From Achromobacter sp. Marseille-Q4962 (GTDB lineage: Bacteria > Pseudomonadota > Gammaproteobacteria > Burkholderiales > Burkholderiaceae_B): a stretch of 64,000 nucleotides of DNA. This document shows positions 37,711 to 46,160 of the stretch, piece after piece. The stretch is from the NCBI RefSeq assembly GCF_943737005.1, contig NZ_CALSFU010000008.1:124001-188000 (forward strand), given 5' to 3'. The notes beneath the pieces were generated by a model, which saw nothing but the letters and a program-made list of their open reading frames with translations, was not told the DNA's origin and made no database searches. A program made the position numbers and the translations under genes. Numbering within the stretch: the first letter of the stretch is position 1; each line of letters opens with the position of its first letter.

Positions 37711-38616
37711 ATGTCCACTTTGTCAGCAGCCGGCGAGGGCCGGATCGAAACCGTCGTGGTGCCGCGCACCAGCGACCTCGGAGGATTCGAAGTGCGCCGG
37801 GCCCTGCCGTCGGCGCAGCGCCGCGCGGTCGGCCCCTTCGTGTTCCTGGACCAGATGGGGCCGGCGGAATTCGCACCCGGCGCCGGCCTGGACGTGCGCC
37901 CGCATCCGCACATCGGGCTGTCCACGGTGACCTACCTGTACGAGGGCGCCATCGTGCACCGCGATGGCGCGGGGCACGTGCAGACCATCCTGCCCGGCGA
38001 GGTGAACTGGATGACGGCGGGCCGCGGCATCGTGCATTCCGAGCGTTCCTCGCCCGAGAGCCGCCTGGCCGCCCAGCGCCTCTGTGGCCTGCAGCTCTGG
38101 GTGGGGCTGCCGCGCGAGCACGAAGAAGCGGACCCGGGCTTCACGCATTACGGGCTGGACGCGCAACCGGTGGTGGAAGGCGAGGGCGTGCGCGCGCAGG
38201 TGGTGGCCGGTTCCCTGTTCGGCCGGACGTCGCAGGTGCGGACGCTGTCGCCGCTCTTCTATGGCGATCTGCGCCTGCAGGCCGGCGCGGCCGTCGTGCT
38301 GCCCGCGGAGTACGAAGAGCGCGCCGCCTATCTGACCGAAGGCGCGGTGGAGGTGGACGGCCAGGTCTTCGAGAGCGGACGCCTGGTGGTGTTCGCGCCG
38401 GGCCGGCCGGTGGAGATCCGCGCCCGCTCGGCGGCGCGTTTCGCGGTGCTGGGCGGCGAGCCGCTGGACGGCCCGCGCTTTGTGTGGTGGAACTTCGTTT
38501 CCAGCAGCAAGGAGCGCATCGAGGAGGCCAAGAGAGCATGGCAGCGCGACCGCTTCGGCCAGACCGTGCCGGGCGACGAAACCGAGTTCATCCCGCTGCC
38601 CGCGCCGCGCGCCTGA
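37711..38616 (+). CDS. pirin family protein (second copy)
   Basis: This 301-aa pirin has the N-terminal metal site in RPHPHIGLSTVTYLYEG (H65, H67) and VHSERSSPE (H109, E111), a FLDQMGP segment and a C-terminal pirin domain ending FVSSSKERIEEAKRAW. It is only distantly similar to the adjacent pirin at 36812, so the pair is not a recent duplication. The activity is unknown; some pirins act as quercetinases or redox-sensitive co-regulators. The start ATG follows GGAGATTGCC. Confidence 0.86.
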   Translation: MSTLSAAGEGRIETVVVPRTSDLGGFEVRRALPSAQRRAVGPFVFLDQMGPAEFAPGAGLDVRPHPHIGLSTVTYLYEGAIVHRDGAGHVQTILPGEVNWMTAGRGIVHSERSSPESRLAAQRLCGLQLWVGLPREHEEADPGFTHYGLDAQPVVEGEGVRAQVVAGSLFGRTSQVRTLSPLFYGDLRLQAGAAVVLPAEYEERAAYLTEGAVEVDGQVFESGRLVVFAPGRPVEIRARSAARFAVLGGEPLDGPRFVWWNFVSSSKERIEEAKRAWQRDRFGQTVPGDETEFIPLPAPRA

Positions 38617-38678
38617 GCCGGGCGCGCCGGCGGTATGATGCGCCACCCGCTTGCCGAGAAAAGCGGAATGGAGACATC

Positions 38679-39656
38679 ATGATTCAAGCACGCATCAAGT
38701 CGCTGTGCGGCGCGGCCGCGCTGGCCCTGGCGGCGGCGGGCACGGCCGCGCATGCCGCGGGCTTTCCCGCCAAACCCATTACTTTCATCGTGCCTTATAC
38801 CGCGGGCGGCACCACCGACCTGGTGGCGCGCGCGGCGGCGCAGAAGCTCACGGAGAGGCTGGGCCAGCCCGTCATCGTGGAGAACCGCCCCGGAGCGGGC
38901 GGCAACATCGGCATGGACGCCGTGGCCAAGTCGGCGCCCGACGGCTACACCATCGGCTTCGGCGCGATTTCGACCAATGCGCTCAACCCCTTCGTCTATC
39001 CGTCCATGCCGTTCGACCCGATGCGGGATTTCACCGGCGTGAGCATGCTGGGCACCTCCACCGTGGTGCTGGAGACAGGCGCGGCGGTGCCGGTGAAAAG
39101 CGTGAGCGAGCTGGTTGCATACGCCAAGGCGCATCCGGGCACGGCTTATGGCACGCCCGGCACGGGCACGTCCATGCACCTGGCTGGCGTGATGTTCGAC
39201 CAGATCACGGGTGCGGGCATGCAGCACATTCCCTACAAGGGCAGCGCGCAGGCCATCAACGACCTGCTGGGCGGGCACCTGCCGGTGATGTTCGACAACC
39301 TGCCGGCCTCGCTGCCGCATATCCAGGCGGGCAAGGCGCGAGCGCTGGCGGTCACGGGCAGCCAGCGCTCGCCCTCGCTGCCGGACGTGCCCACGCTGGC
39401 CGAATTGGGCTACCCCGGCGCGGTGGTCGATCCCTGGTTCGCGGTATACGGGCCGGCGCGCATGCCGGCCGACGTGACGGACACGCTGAGCGAGGCGTTC
39501 CAATGGGCGCTGGCGCTGCCCGATGTGAAGGCCACGCTGCAGCAGGCCGGCTTCACGCCCTTCGGTTCCGCGCCGCAAGACGTGGAAAAGCTCACGCGCA
39601 GCCAGTACGAGGCGTTCAGGGCCTTGTCGCGGAAGGTGAAGCTCTCGGCCGATTGA
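38679..39656 (+). CDS. Bug-type tripartite tricarboxylate transporter substrate-binding protein (1)
   Basis: This 325-aa periplasmic receptor has a signal peptide (about 1-26, ending HAAG). The Bug-family core is FPAKPITFIVPYTAGGTTDLVAR, ENRPGAGGNIGMDAVAKSAPDGYT and YGTPGTGTSMHLAGVMF. The family binds small carboxylates or amides. No TctA/TctB-type membrane subunits are near, as is common for Bug proteins in Bordetella and relatives. GGAGACATC precedes the ATG. It is a single gene after the pirin, convergent with the iron-transport operon, and the ligand is unknown. Confidence 0.9.
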   Translation: MIQARIKSLCGAAALALAAAGTAAHAAGFPAKPITFIVPYTAGGTTDLVARAAAQKLTERLGQPVIVENRPGAGGNIGMDAVAKSAPDGYTIGFGAISTNALNPFVYPSMPFDPMRDFTGVSMLGTSTVVLETGAAVPVKSVSELVAYAKAHPGTAYGTPGTGTSMHLAGVMFDQITGAGMQHIPYKGSAQAINDLLGGHLPVMFDNLPASLPHIQAGKARALAVTGSQRSPSLPDVPTLAELGYPGAVVDPWFAVYGPARMPADVTDTLSEAFQWALALPDVKATLQQAGFTPFGSAPQDVEKLTRSQYEAFRALSRKVKLSAD

Positions 39657-39694
39657 AGGCTAGGCGGGCGGGGCGCGGACGCTCCGCCCGCGGC

Positions 39695-40480
39695 TCAGCG
39701 GCCGCGCGCGTAGGCCGCTTCGCGCTGCTCGGCCAATGCCTCGGGGCGGATGAAGTCGCGCACGAAGGCGTTGGCGGGATGGTGCCGCAGGTTGTAGGGC
39801 GTGTCCCATTGGGCGATGCGGCCCTGGGCCATCACGCCGATGTGGTCGGCGATGGCGAAGGCTTCGGCCTGGTTGTGCGTGACCAGGATCGCCGTATGGT
39901 TGGTGCGCTTGAGGATGTCGCGCACCTCGAACGCCAGGCGCTCGCGCGTGTCCACGTCGAGGTTGGAGAAGGGCTCGTCCAGCAGCAGCAGGTCGGGAGA
40001 CGGCGCCAGGGCGCGCGCCAGCGCGACGCGCTGCTGCTGTCCGCCGGAGATCTCGTGGGGATAGCTGCCGGCGGCGTGCGCCAGCCCCACCAGTTCGAGC
40101 ATCTCGGTTACGCGCCGGGCGCGCTCGGCGCGCGTCATGCGGCGCAACCCGAAGCCCACGTTCTGTTCGACGGAGAGGTGCGGAAAGAGCGCATAGTCCT
40201 GGAACATCATGCCCACGCGGCGCTGCTCGGGCGGAACCTGCGCCGTGGGCGAGGAAAGCACCGCGCCGTCGAGCAGGATCCGGCCCGAGCGCACCGGCTC
40301 GAATCCGGCGATGGCGCGCAATACGGTGGTCTTGCCGCAGCCGGATTCGCCCAGCAGGCAGCCGATGTCGCCGGCCGGCAGGCCCAGCGTCAGGTCGTCC
40401 ACCACGCGGCGCGGCCCCTGCGGGGTGTCGTAGGCGAGGCAGAGATGATCGAGTTGGAGTAGGTCGGGCACGGTGTTCAA
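39695..40480 (-). CDS. fbpC: iron(III) ABC transporter ATP-binding protein (FbpC-like)
   Basis: This 261-aa ATPase energises the iron(III) importer. Walker A is GESGCGKT (44-51), the Q-loop is MMFQDYALFPH, the signature is EISGGQQQR, Walker B is DLLLLDEP, and the switch His is in LVTHN. The start appears to be the TTG at 40480, which overlaps the permease TGA stop; a GTG three codons later is an alternative. It is the last gene of the receptor-permease-ATPase operon. Family resemblance is to FbpC/AfuC and PotA-type subunits; iron specificity comes from the receptor. Confidence 0.86.
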   Translation of the reverse strand: MNTVPDLLQLDHLCLAYDTPQGPRRVVDDLTLGLPAGDIGCLLGESGCGKTTVLRAIAGFEPVRSGRILLDGAVLSSPTAQVPPEQRRVGMMFQDYALFPHLSVEQNVGFGLRRMTRAERARRVTEMLELVGLAHAAGSYPHEISGGQQQRVALARALAPSPDLLLLDEPFSNLDVDTRERLAFEVRDILKRTNHTAILVTHNQAEAFAIADHIGVMAQGRIAQWDTPYNLRHHPANAFVRDFIRPEALAEQREAAYARGR

Positions 40481-42147
40481 TGTCCCATCTTGAGGTTGGT
40501 GCGGGCCAGCAGCACCACCGGCAGCAGGCCGGCCAGCACGATGGCCAGCGCGGCGACGGCGCCTTCTTCATAGGTGCCGCGCGCGGCCTCGGCGTACAGC
40601 CAGGTGGCCAGGGTATCGAAATTCATGGGACGCAGCAGCAGGGTGGCGGGCAGTTCTTTCATGGCGTCCACGAACACCAGCAGCGCGCTGGCCGCCAGCG
40701 CCGGGCGCAGCAGCGGCAGGTGCACGCGGCGCAGCGTGCCGGCGGAGGTTTCGCCCAGCAGGCGCGAGGCCTGTTCGAGCGAGGGCGGGATGCGCGCCAG
40801 GCCGGCCTCGATGGCGCCGGTGGAAATGGCGAGGAAGCGGATGGAATAGGCGCATACCAGCGCCGCCATGGAACCCATGAGCAAGAGGCCCGACCCGCCG
40901 AACACGCCCGCAATCGCGCGGTCTATCCAAACGAAGGGCGTGAGCAGGCCGATGGCCAGCACGGTGCCGGGCACGGCGTAGCCCAGGCTGGCGATGCGGC
41001 CGCAGGCCCGTCCCGGGTTGAAGACCGCGCTTTCGCGCAGGCTGCGGCCTGCCCAGGCCACGACCAGGCCGCACAGCAGCGTGACCACGGTGGCGCTGAC
41101 GGCCACCGTCAGCGTGTTGCGCAGCCCCGCGAGCAGCTGGTCGGACACGCCGCCCACCAGATGCAGCCGCTTGTAGGTTTCCCAGACCAGGTAGAGGGCG
41201 GGCGCGGCAAAGCCGGCCAGCACCGGAATCCAGCCCAGCGCCGCGGCCAGGGCGGCGGCCGGCCCGCGCAGGCGGCGCGGCCGCATGGGGCGCATGCGCT
41301 GCGTGTTGGCGTAGCGCTGGCGGCGCCGGCCATGGCGTTCGAGCAGGATGAGGCCCACCACGAAGGCCAGCATGGTCAGGGCGATCTGCGCCGCGCCGGC
41401 CAGGTCCGAGCGCGTCACCCAGGTGGTGTAGACGGAGACGGTCAGGGTCTGCACGCCCAGGAACTCCGAGGCGCCGATGTCGTTCAGTGTTTCCAGCAGC
41501 GCGAGACTCACGCCCACGGCGATGGCCGGGCGCGCCAGGGGCAGGACGACGCGGAAGAAGACCTCGGCCCGGCCCGCGCCCAGGGTGCGCGCGGCTTCCA
41601 GCAGGCTGGCGGCCTGCGTCATGAACATGACCCGGGTGCTCAGGTACACGTAGGGGTAGAGCACGAAACCCAGCACGAAAATGGCCCCGCCTATCGAGCG
41701 CAGGTCGGGCAGGCGGAACTGGCGCGGGCTGTCGAAGCCCAGCACCGCGCGGATGGCCGACTGGATGGGCCCGATGGGGTGCAGCAGGTCCAGGTAGGCG
41801 AAGGCGATGATGTAGGTGGGCACCGCCAGGGGCAGCAGCAGCGCCCAGGTCAGGATGCGGCGCGAGGGAAAATCGTAGGCGGTCACCAGCCAGGCCGCGC
41901 CGGTGCCCAGCAGGCTGACGAGCACGCCGACGCCGGCGAGCAGCATTGCGGTGTTGGCGAGCGCCTGGGGCAGCACGTAGCTGGCCAGGTGGCGCCAATG
42001 CGCGAGGTCGCCGCCCAGCGCCCAGCCGGCGAGGGTGAGCAGGGGGGCCAGCACGGCCAGCGCGATGAGGCAGGCGCCGGCCAGCCAGCCGCCGCCGCGT
42101 TCGGTCAGGCGCAGGCGCAGCGGCCGGGGCAGGGAATGGGTATGCAT
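40477..42147 (-). CDS. fbpB: iron(III) ABC transporter permease (FbpB-like, fused two-domain)
   Basis: This 556-aa inner-membrane permease contains two consecutive BPD_transp_1 domains with about twelve helices. An EAA-like loop is seen in each half (EAARTLGAGRAEVFFRVVLPLARPAIAVG in the first, EQASRLLGETSAGTLRRVHLPLLRPALAAS in the second). This fused arrangement is typical of FbpB/SfuB iron(III) permeases. The ATG at 42147 gives MHTHSLPRPLRLRL; longer in-frame starts are unlikely. Its stop overlaps the ATPase start. A gap of 131 bp with hairpins separates it from the receptor gene. Confidence 0.88.
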   Translation of the reverse strand: MHTHSLPRPLRLRLTERGGGWLAGACLIALAVLAPLLTLAGWALGGDLAHWRHLASYVLPQALANTAMLLAGVGVLVSLLGTGAAWLVTAYDFPSRRILTWALLLPLAVPTYIIAFAYLDLLHPIGPIQSAIRAVLGFDSPRQFRLPDLRSIGGAIFVLGFVLYPYVYLSTRVMFMTQAASLLEAARTLGAGRAEVFFRVVLPLARPAIAVGVSLALLETLNDIGASEFLGVQTLTVSVYTTWVTRSDLAGAAQIALTMLAFVVGLILLERHGRRRQRYANTQRMRPMRPRRLRGPAAALAAALGWIPVLAGFAAPALYLVWETYKRLHLVGGVSDQLLAGLRNTLTVAVSATVVTLLCGLVVAWAGRSLRESAVFNPGRACGRIASLGYAVPGTVLAIGLLTPFVWIDRAIAGVFGGSGLLLMGSMAALVCAYSIRFLAISTGAIEAGLARIPPSLEQASRLLGETSAGTLRRVHLPLLRPALAASALLVFVDAMKELPATLLLRPMNFDTLATWLYAEAARGTYEEGAVAALAIVLAGLLPVVLLARTNLKMGH

Positions 42148-42180
42148 GCTTCGGATGGGTTGGGCGCAAATGCGCGGACC

Positions 42181-42194
42181 GCCCGCGAGCGGGC
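42181..42194 (-). other. hairpin between iron receptor and permease genes
   Basis: GCCCGC and GCGGGC pair around a GA loop within the 131-bp receptor-permease gap, which has further GC-rich inverted sequence. Such hairpins often lower permease expression relative to the receptor. There is no T run, so it is reported as a possible processing or attenuation element. Confidence 0.35.
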
Positions 42195-42278
42195 GCCTGT
42201 CAGCCCCGGGGACGGCCGGCCGGGCAGGCCAGGAAAGAGCCGGGCCGCGCCCCGGGGGGAGCGCGGCCGCGTGGCGCG

Positions 42279-43319
42279 TCAGTTGTCGAAGCCGACCTTG
42301 TCCACCAGCTCGCTGGCCTGCTTGCGGTGCTTGGCGATCTCGGTGAGCGGCAGCGGATCGACCTTGAGCTCGCCGAAGCTGGCCACCACCGGGTCGAGCT
42401 TCACGCCCTTGCGCACGGGGTACTCGTAGTTGGCGCGCGCATACAGCGTCTGGGCCTGGTCGGAAACCAGGAAGTCCAGCAGCTTGACGGCGTTTTCCTT
42501 GTTGGGGGCGTGGGCGGCCACGGCCGCGCCGCTCACGTTGACGTGGGTGCCGCCGCTCTTGGCGTTGGCGAAGGTGGGGCGGATGACCTTGATGGCGTCG
42601 CCCCACTTGCGCGCGTCGGTGCCCGGCTCGGCGTTCTTCATGTGGCCCACGTAATAGGCGTTGGCCAGGCCGATGTCGCAGATGCCGCCCAGGATGTCGC
42701 GCGCCACGTCGCGGTCGCCGCCGGCGGCCTTGCGGGCCAGGTTGGCCTTGACGCCGCGCAGCCACTTTTCGGTGGCCTCGGCGCCGTCGTGGGCGATCAT
42801 GGAGGCGACCAGCGCGGTGTTGTAGGGATGCTGGCCCGAGCGGATGCATACCTTGCCCTTCCATTTGGGATCGGCCAGGTCTTCGTAGCGGAAGCTGTCG
42901 AGCTTGAGGTCTTTTTCGACGTAGAGCACGCGGTCGCGCAGCGAGAGCGCGTACCATTTGCCGTCGGCGCCGCGCAGGTTGGCGGGAATGACGGATTCCA
43001 GCGTCTCGGACTTGATCGACTGGGTGACGCCGCCGTCGACCAGGTCGAGCAGGTTGCCGATGTCCACGGTCATGAGCACGTCGGCCGGGGACTTGTCGCC
43101 TTCGGCCTTGACGCGCTCCAGCAGGCCGTCCTTGACGAACACGGTGTTGACCTTGATGCCGCTCTCTTTGGTGAAGGCGTCGAGCAGGGGCTGGATCAGC
43201 TTGGGCTCGCGGGTGGTGTAGAGGCTGACTTCGCCGGCGGCCAGGGCGGACGCGGAGAAGGCGGCGGCGCCTGCCAGCGCGAGGGCGCGCAGCAGCGGAT
43301 TCAGGAGAGGACGGGACAT
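42279..43319 (-). CDS. fbpA: iron(III) ABC transporter periplasmic binding protein (FbpA-like)
   Basis: This 346-aa ferric-ion-binding protein has a signal peptide (about 1-27, ending SALA). The mature protein begins GEVSLYTTREPKLIQPLL and has ADVLMTVDIGNLLDLV and RPYNTALVAS-like core segments. The adjacent tyrosine pair in GLANAYYVGHM is the usual iron ligand of FbpA-class proteins. It leads the fbpABC operon and has a Fur-like box 15-33 bp upstream of its start, supporting iron-starvation control. Confidence 0.9.
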   Translation of the reverse strand: MSRPLLNPLLRALALAGAAAFSASALAAGEVSLYTTREPKLIQPLLDAFTKESGIKVNTVFVKDGLLERVKAEGDKSPADVLMTVDIGNLLDLVDGGVTQSIKSETLESVIPANLRGADGKWYALSLRDRVLYVEKDLKLDSFRYEDLADPKWKGKVCIRSGQHPYNTALVASMIAHDGAEATEKWLRGVKANLARKAAGGDRDVARDILGGICDIGLANAYYVGHMKNAEPGTDARKWGDAIKVIRPTFANAKSGGTHVNVSGAAVAAHAPNKENAVKLLDFLVSDQAQTLYARANYEYPVRKGVKLDPVVASFGELKVDPLPLTEIAKHRKQASELVDKVGFDN

Positions 43320-43333
43320 GGGGGAGGGCTCCT

Positions 43334-43352
43334 GCTAACGAAAACTATTATC
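43334..43352 (-). promoter_or_regulatory. Fur-like box upstream of fbpA
   Basis: Read on the minus strand the site is GATAATAGTTTTCGTTAGC, which shares about 12 of 19 positions with the Fur consensus GATAATGATAATCATTATC. It lies close to the fbpA start (43319), where Fur would block transcription. Confidence 0.5.
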
Positions 43353-43457
43353 AAGTGAGAGTCGGACGATAGCAGGAAGAAGAGGGGCGTTCAACTATTG
43401 GTAAGCTTGGACACGTCCGATTTGACTGTAGTCAAAATGGGCATAAGGGTATTACGG

Positions 43458-43476
43458 AATAATGAGAGCAATTATC
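43458..43476 (+). promoter_or_regulatory. Fur-like box upstream of fpr
   Basis: On the minus strand the site reads GATAATTGCTCTCATTATT, matching about 13 of 19 Fur-consensus positions. It is 117 bp upstream of the fpr start and 106 bp from the other Fur-like box, in the shared 273-bp gap between divergent fbpA and fpr. It may serve either gene. Confidence 0.45.
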
Positions 43477-43592
43477 ATCGAGCCCTAGTACAATAGGGAC
43501 AACCCTAATCCGGCCGCGTCCGTTCTTTTGTGCGATGCGGAAAAATCGTCCGGCAGGCGGGGCGCTTCGCCTGTCCCCAACGCAAATACCAC

Positions 43593-44369
43593 ATGGCTGC
43601 CTTCAATACCGAGCGCGTCCTGAGCGTGCACCACTGGAACGACACCCTCTTTTCCTTCAAAACCACGCGCGATGCGGCCCTGCGTTTCCATAACGGGCAC
43701 TTCGTCATGATCGGCCTCGAAGTCGAAGGCAAGCCGCTGCTGCGCGCCTACAGCATCGCCAGCGCCAACTACGAGGAAAACCTCGAGTTCCTGAGCATCA
43801 AGGTGCAGAACGGCCCGCTCACGTCGCGGCTGCAACACCTCAAGGAAGGCGACACCATCCTGGTGAGCCGCAAGCCCGTGGGCACGCTGGTCGTGGACGA
43901 TCTCAAGCCCGGCAAGCACCTGTACCTGTTCGGCACCGGCACCGGTCTGGCGCCCTTCATGAGCATCATCAAGGATCCGGACGTCTACGAGCGTTTCGAA
44001 AAGGTCGTGCTGGTGCACGGCGTGCGCTGGGTGAGCGAGCTGGCCTACGCCAACTACATCGAAAACGAGCTGCCCCGGAACGAATTCTTCGGCGAGCTGG
44101 TGCGCGACAAGCTCATCTACTATCCCACGGTCACGCGCGAACCGTTCCGCAACCAGGGCCGCATCACCCAGCTGCTGGAAAACGGCAAGCTGTGCGCAGA
44201 TATCGGGCTGCCCCAGATCAACCCCGAAACCGACCGCGCCATGATCTGCGGCAGCCCCCACATGCTGGCCGACATCAGCGCCATGCTGGACAAGCGCGGC
44301 TTCGTGGTGTCGCCGGGCGTGGGCCAGCCGGGCGACTACGTGGTCGAGCGGGCGTTCGTGGAAAAATAG
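43593..44369 (+). CDS. fpr: ferredoxin--NADP+ reductase
   Basis: This 258-aa FAD enzyme exchanges electrons between NADPH and ferredoxin or flavodoxin. The FAD motif is RAYSIAS, the NADP-binding motif GTGTGLAPF, and the C-terminus (VVERAFVEK) is the bacterial Fpr type. The ATG at 43593 (MAAFNTERVLSVHHW) is chosen over upstream codons lacking homology. It is divergent from fbpA with Fur-like boxes between them; electron supply for iron release or oxidative stress would fit. An intrinsic terminator follows the stop. Confidence 0.93.
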   Translation: MAAFNTERVLSVHHWNDTLFSFKTTRDAALRFHNGHFVMIGLEVEGKPLLRAYSIASANYEENLEFLSIKVQNGPLTSRLQHLKEGDTILVSRKPVGTLVVDDLKPGKHLYLFGTGTGLAPFMSIIKDPDVYERFEKVVLVHGVRWVSELAYANYIENELPRNEFFGELVRDKLIYYPTVTREPFRNQGRITQLLENGKLCADIGLPQINPETDRAMICGSPHMLADISAMLDKRGFVVSPGVGQPGDYVVERAFVEK

Positions 44370-44397
44370 GCCGGCGTCTCTTCCCCTGGGCAGGAAA

Positions 44398-44427
44398 CCC
44401 ACCGCATCGCGGTGGGTTTTTTGTTTT
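44398..44427 (+). terminator. intrinsic terminator of fpr
   Basis: CCCACCGC (44398-44405) and GCGGTGGG (44409-44416) form an 8-bp stem with an ATC loop, followed by six T, a G and four T. This is the clearest intrinsic terminator in the window. Confidence 0.92.
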
Positions 44428-44469
44428 GCGGGCCCGGAACGCGGGCGTTGCCGTGCCGCAGCTCAGGGT

Positions 44470-44503
44470 TAGCCCCGCTGTCGCGCGCGGGGGCTATTTT
44501 TAT
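44470..44503. terminator. second hairpin with T-rich tail before the cupin operon
   Basis: AGCCCC and GGGGCT close a hairpin with GC-rich inner sequence, followed by ATTTTTAT. It lies about 60 bp after the fpr terminator and just before the IclR-type operator and cupin gene, so it may insulate that operon. Confidence 0.6.
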
Positions 44504-44529
44504 AATTCGTCCATAAAATAAACAAAATG

Positions 44530-44542
44530 TCCACTATATGGA
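44530..44542 (+). promoter_or_regulatory. candidate IclR operator upstream of the cupin operon
   Basis: TCCACTATATGGA has arms TCCA and TGGA. A further TCCATA 15 bp upstream (44510 region) gives a larger dyad with TATGGA. It sits 12 bp before the cupin ATG in an AT-rich stretch. The IclR gene at the end of the same gene group is the likely binder; this is inference. Confidence 0.4.
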
Positions 44543-44554
44543 AGGATCGAAACC

Positions 44555-45082
44555 ATGCCAGCCGACCGGCCCGATGCCGAACCGCTCACCCCCTGCCAGT
44601 ACCCGAATCCGCCCGAGGCCTTGCCCGAAATCGTGATTCCGCACGCCGTTCCCACCGATGAAAGGCTGTGGGTGCCGCAGGCCGAGAACGTGTGGTTCCG
44701 GCCGCTCTGTCTGAACGCCAGCCAGGGCTATTGGACGAACCTGCTGCGGGTGCGCAAGTCGGGCGTGCTCAGCCGCCACCGCCATCCGCAGGCCGTGCAC
44801 GGCTTCGTGCTCAAGGGCCGCTGGCGCTACCTGGAACACGACTGGGAGGCGGTCGAAGGCAGCTACGTATTCGAGCCGCCCGGCGAAACGCACACGCTGT
44901 ACGTTCCGCCCGAGGTCGAGGAAATGATTACGTACTTCCAGGTCAACGGCGTCATGTACTACACCGACCCGTGGGGAGCGGGCATGGGGTACGAAGACGT
45001 CTTCACCAAGATAGACATGTGCCGCAGGCACTACGCCGAAGCGGGCCTGGGCGAAGACTACGTGCGGCAGTTCATCCGCTGA
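44555..45082 (+). CDS. cupin protein, 2,4'-dihydroxyacetophenone dioxygenase family
   Basis: This 175-aa single-cupin protein has the ligand-rich motif SRHRHPQAVHGFVLKGRWRYLEHDWEA and the second cupin motif PPGETHTLYVPPEV, plus the DAD-family N-terminus with WVPQAENVWFRPL. DAD cleaves a C-C bond in 2,4'-dihydroxyacetophenone using Fe(II). Whether this protein uses that substrate is unknown. GGAAGGATC precedes the ATG. It heads a run of same-strand genes: Bug receptor, two SDRs, then IclR, suggesting breakdown of an imported aromatic or hydroxy acid. Confidence 0.8.
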   Translation: MPADRPDAEPLTPCQYPNPPEALPEIVIPHAVPTDERLWVPQAENVWFRPLCLNASQGYWTNLLRVRKSGVLSRHRHPQAVHGFVLKGRWRYLEHDWEAVEGSYVFEPPGETHTLYVPPEVEEMITYFQVNGVMYYTDPWGAGMGYEDVFTKIDMCRRHYAEAGLGEDYVRQFIR

Positions 45083-45154
45083 CGGCGCGGGGCCGGCGCG
45101 GCCCCGGGCGGTCCGGCTATCCACCCCGCAATACAAAAACGACACGGAGACATC

Positions 45155-46129
45155 ATGAAACGTCGCGCGTTCAATCGCTGCATGCTTTCCGCGCTGCTCG
45201 GCGGCGCCGCCGCGCTGGCCGCCATTCCGGCGGCGCGGGCGCAGAACTTTCCCGGCCGTCCCATCGAACTCGTCGTGCCCTTTGCCGCGGGCGGGGGCAC
45301 CGACGCCATGGCGCGCGCCATGAGCGATGCCTCGCGCGCCTACCTGCCTCAGCCCATCGTGGTGCTCAACAAGCCGGGCGCGGCCGGCGGCATCGGCCTG
45401 ACCGAAGTCGCCAACAGCAATCCCGACGGCTACAAGCTGGCGCTGGTGACGGCGGACATGGTCATCATTCCGCACCTGGGCCTGACCAGGACGACCTACG
45501 ACAAGTTCACGCCCATCATCCAGCTCAATGCCGATCCCTCGGCGATCACGGTCAGGGCCGATTCGCCCTACGACACCATAGAAGCATTCCTGGCCGCCGC
45601 GCGCGCCAGGCCGGAAAGCATGCAGGTGGGCAATGCGGGCATCGGCTCGATCTGGCACCTGGCCGCCGCCGCCCTGGAGGACAAGACCGGCGCCAGGTTC
45701 AACCATATTCCGTTCAACGGCGGCAATCCGGCGGTGCTGGCCCTGCTGGGAGGCCACATCGACGCGGTGGCCGTCAGCCCCGCCGAGGTCATGCAGTACG
45801 TCAAGGCCGGCAAGCTCAAGCCGCTGGCCGTCATGGCCGACGAGCGCGTGCCCGGGTTCGAGAACGTGCCCACGCTGAAGGAGCGCAACATCGACCTGTC
45901 CATCGGCACGTGGCGCGGCATCGCCGCGCCCAAGGGTACGCCGCAGCCGGTGCTGGACGTGCTCGGCGCCGCGTTCCGCAAGGCGGCGGCCGAAGACGGC
46001 CTGAAGCGGTTCATGGCGGAGCAGAACCTGGGCTACGTGGTGGCCGACCAGCCGGCTTTTACGGCGCTGATGGAGCGGGATAATGCGACGTTCAAGGGCC
46101 TCATCGAAAAATTCGGCATGCGCCCATAG
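45155..46129 (+). CDS. Bug-type substrate-binding protein (2)
   Basis: This 324-aa periplasmic receptor has a twin-arginine-like start (MKRRAF) and a signal peptide ending ARAQN. The Bug core is FPGRPIELVVPFAAGGGTDAMAR, NKPGAAGGIGLTEVANSNPDGYK and the TTT-receptor C-terminal lobe with FNGGNPAVLALLGGHIDAVAVSPAEV. It is 72 bp after the cupin gene with RBS CGGAGACATC and probably belongs to the same operon, capturing the operon's substrate. No membrane subunits are nearby. Confidence 0.9.
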   Translation: MKRRAFNRCMLSALLGGAAALAAIPAARAQNFPGRPIELVVPFAAGGGTDAMARAMSDASRAYLPQPIVVLNKPGAAGGIGLTEVANSNPDGYKLALVTADMVIIPHLGLTRTTYDKFTPIIQLNADPSAITVRADSPYDTIEAFLAAARARPESMQVGNAGIGSIWHLAAAALEDKTGARFNHIPFNGGNPAVLALLGGHIDAVAVSPAEVMQYVKAGKLKPLAVMADERVPGFENVPTLKERNIDLSIGTWRGIAAPKGTPQPVLDVLGAAFRKAAAEDGLKRFMAEQNLGYVVADQPAFTALMERDNATFKGLIEKFGMRP

Positions 46130-46160
46130 GCCGCCCGCCGCACGGACAAGGAGCAAGAGG

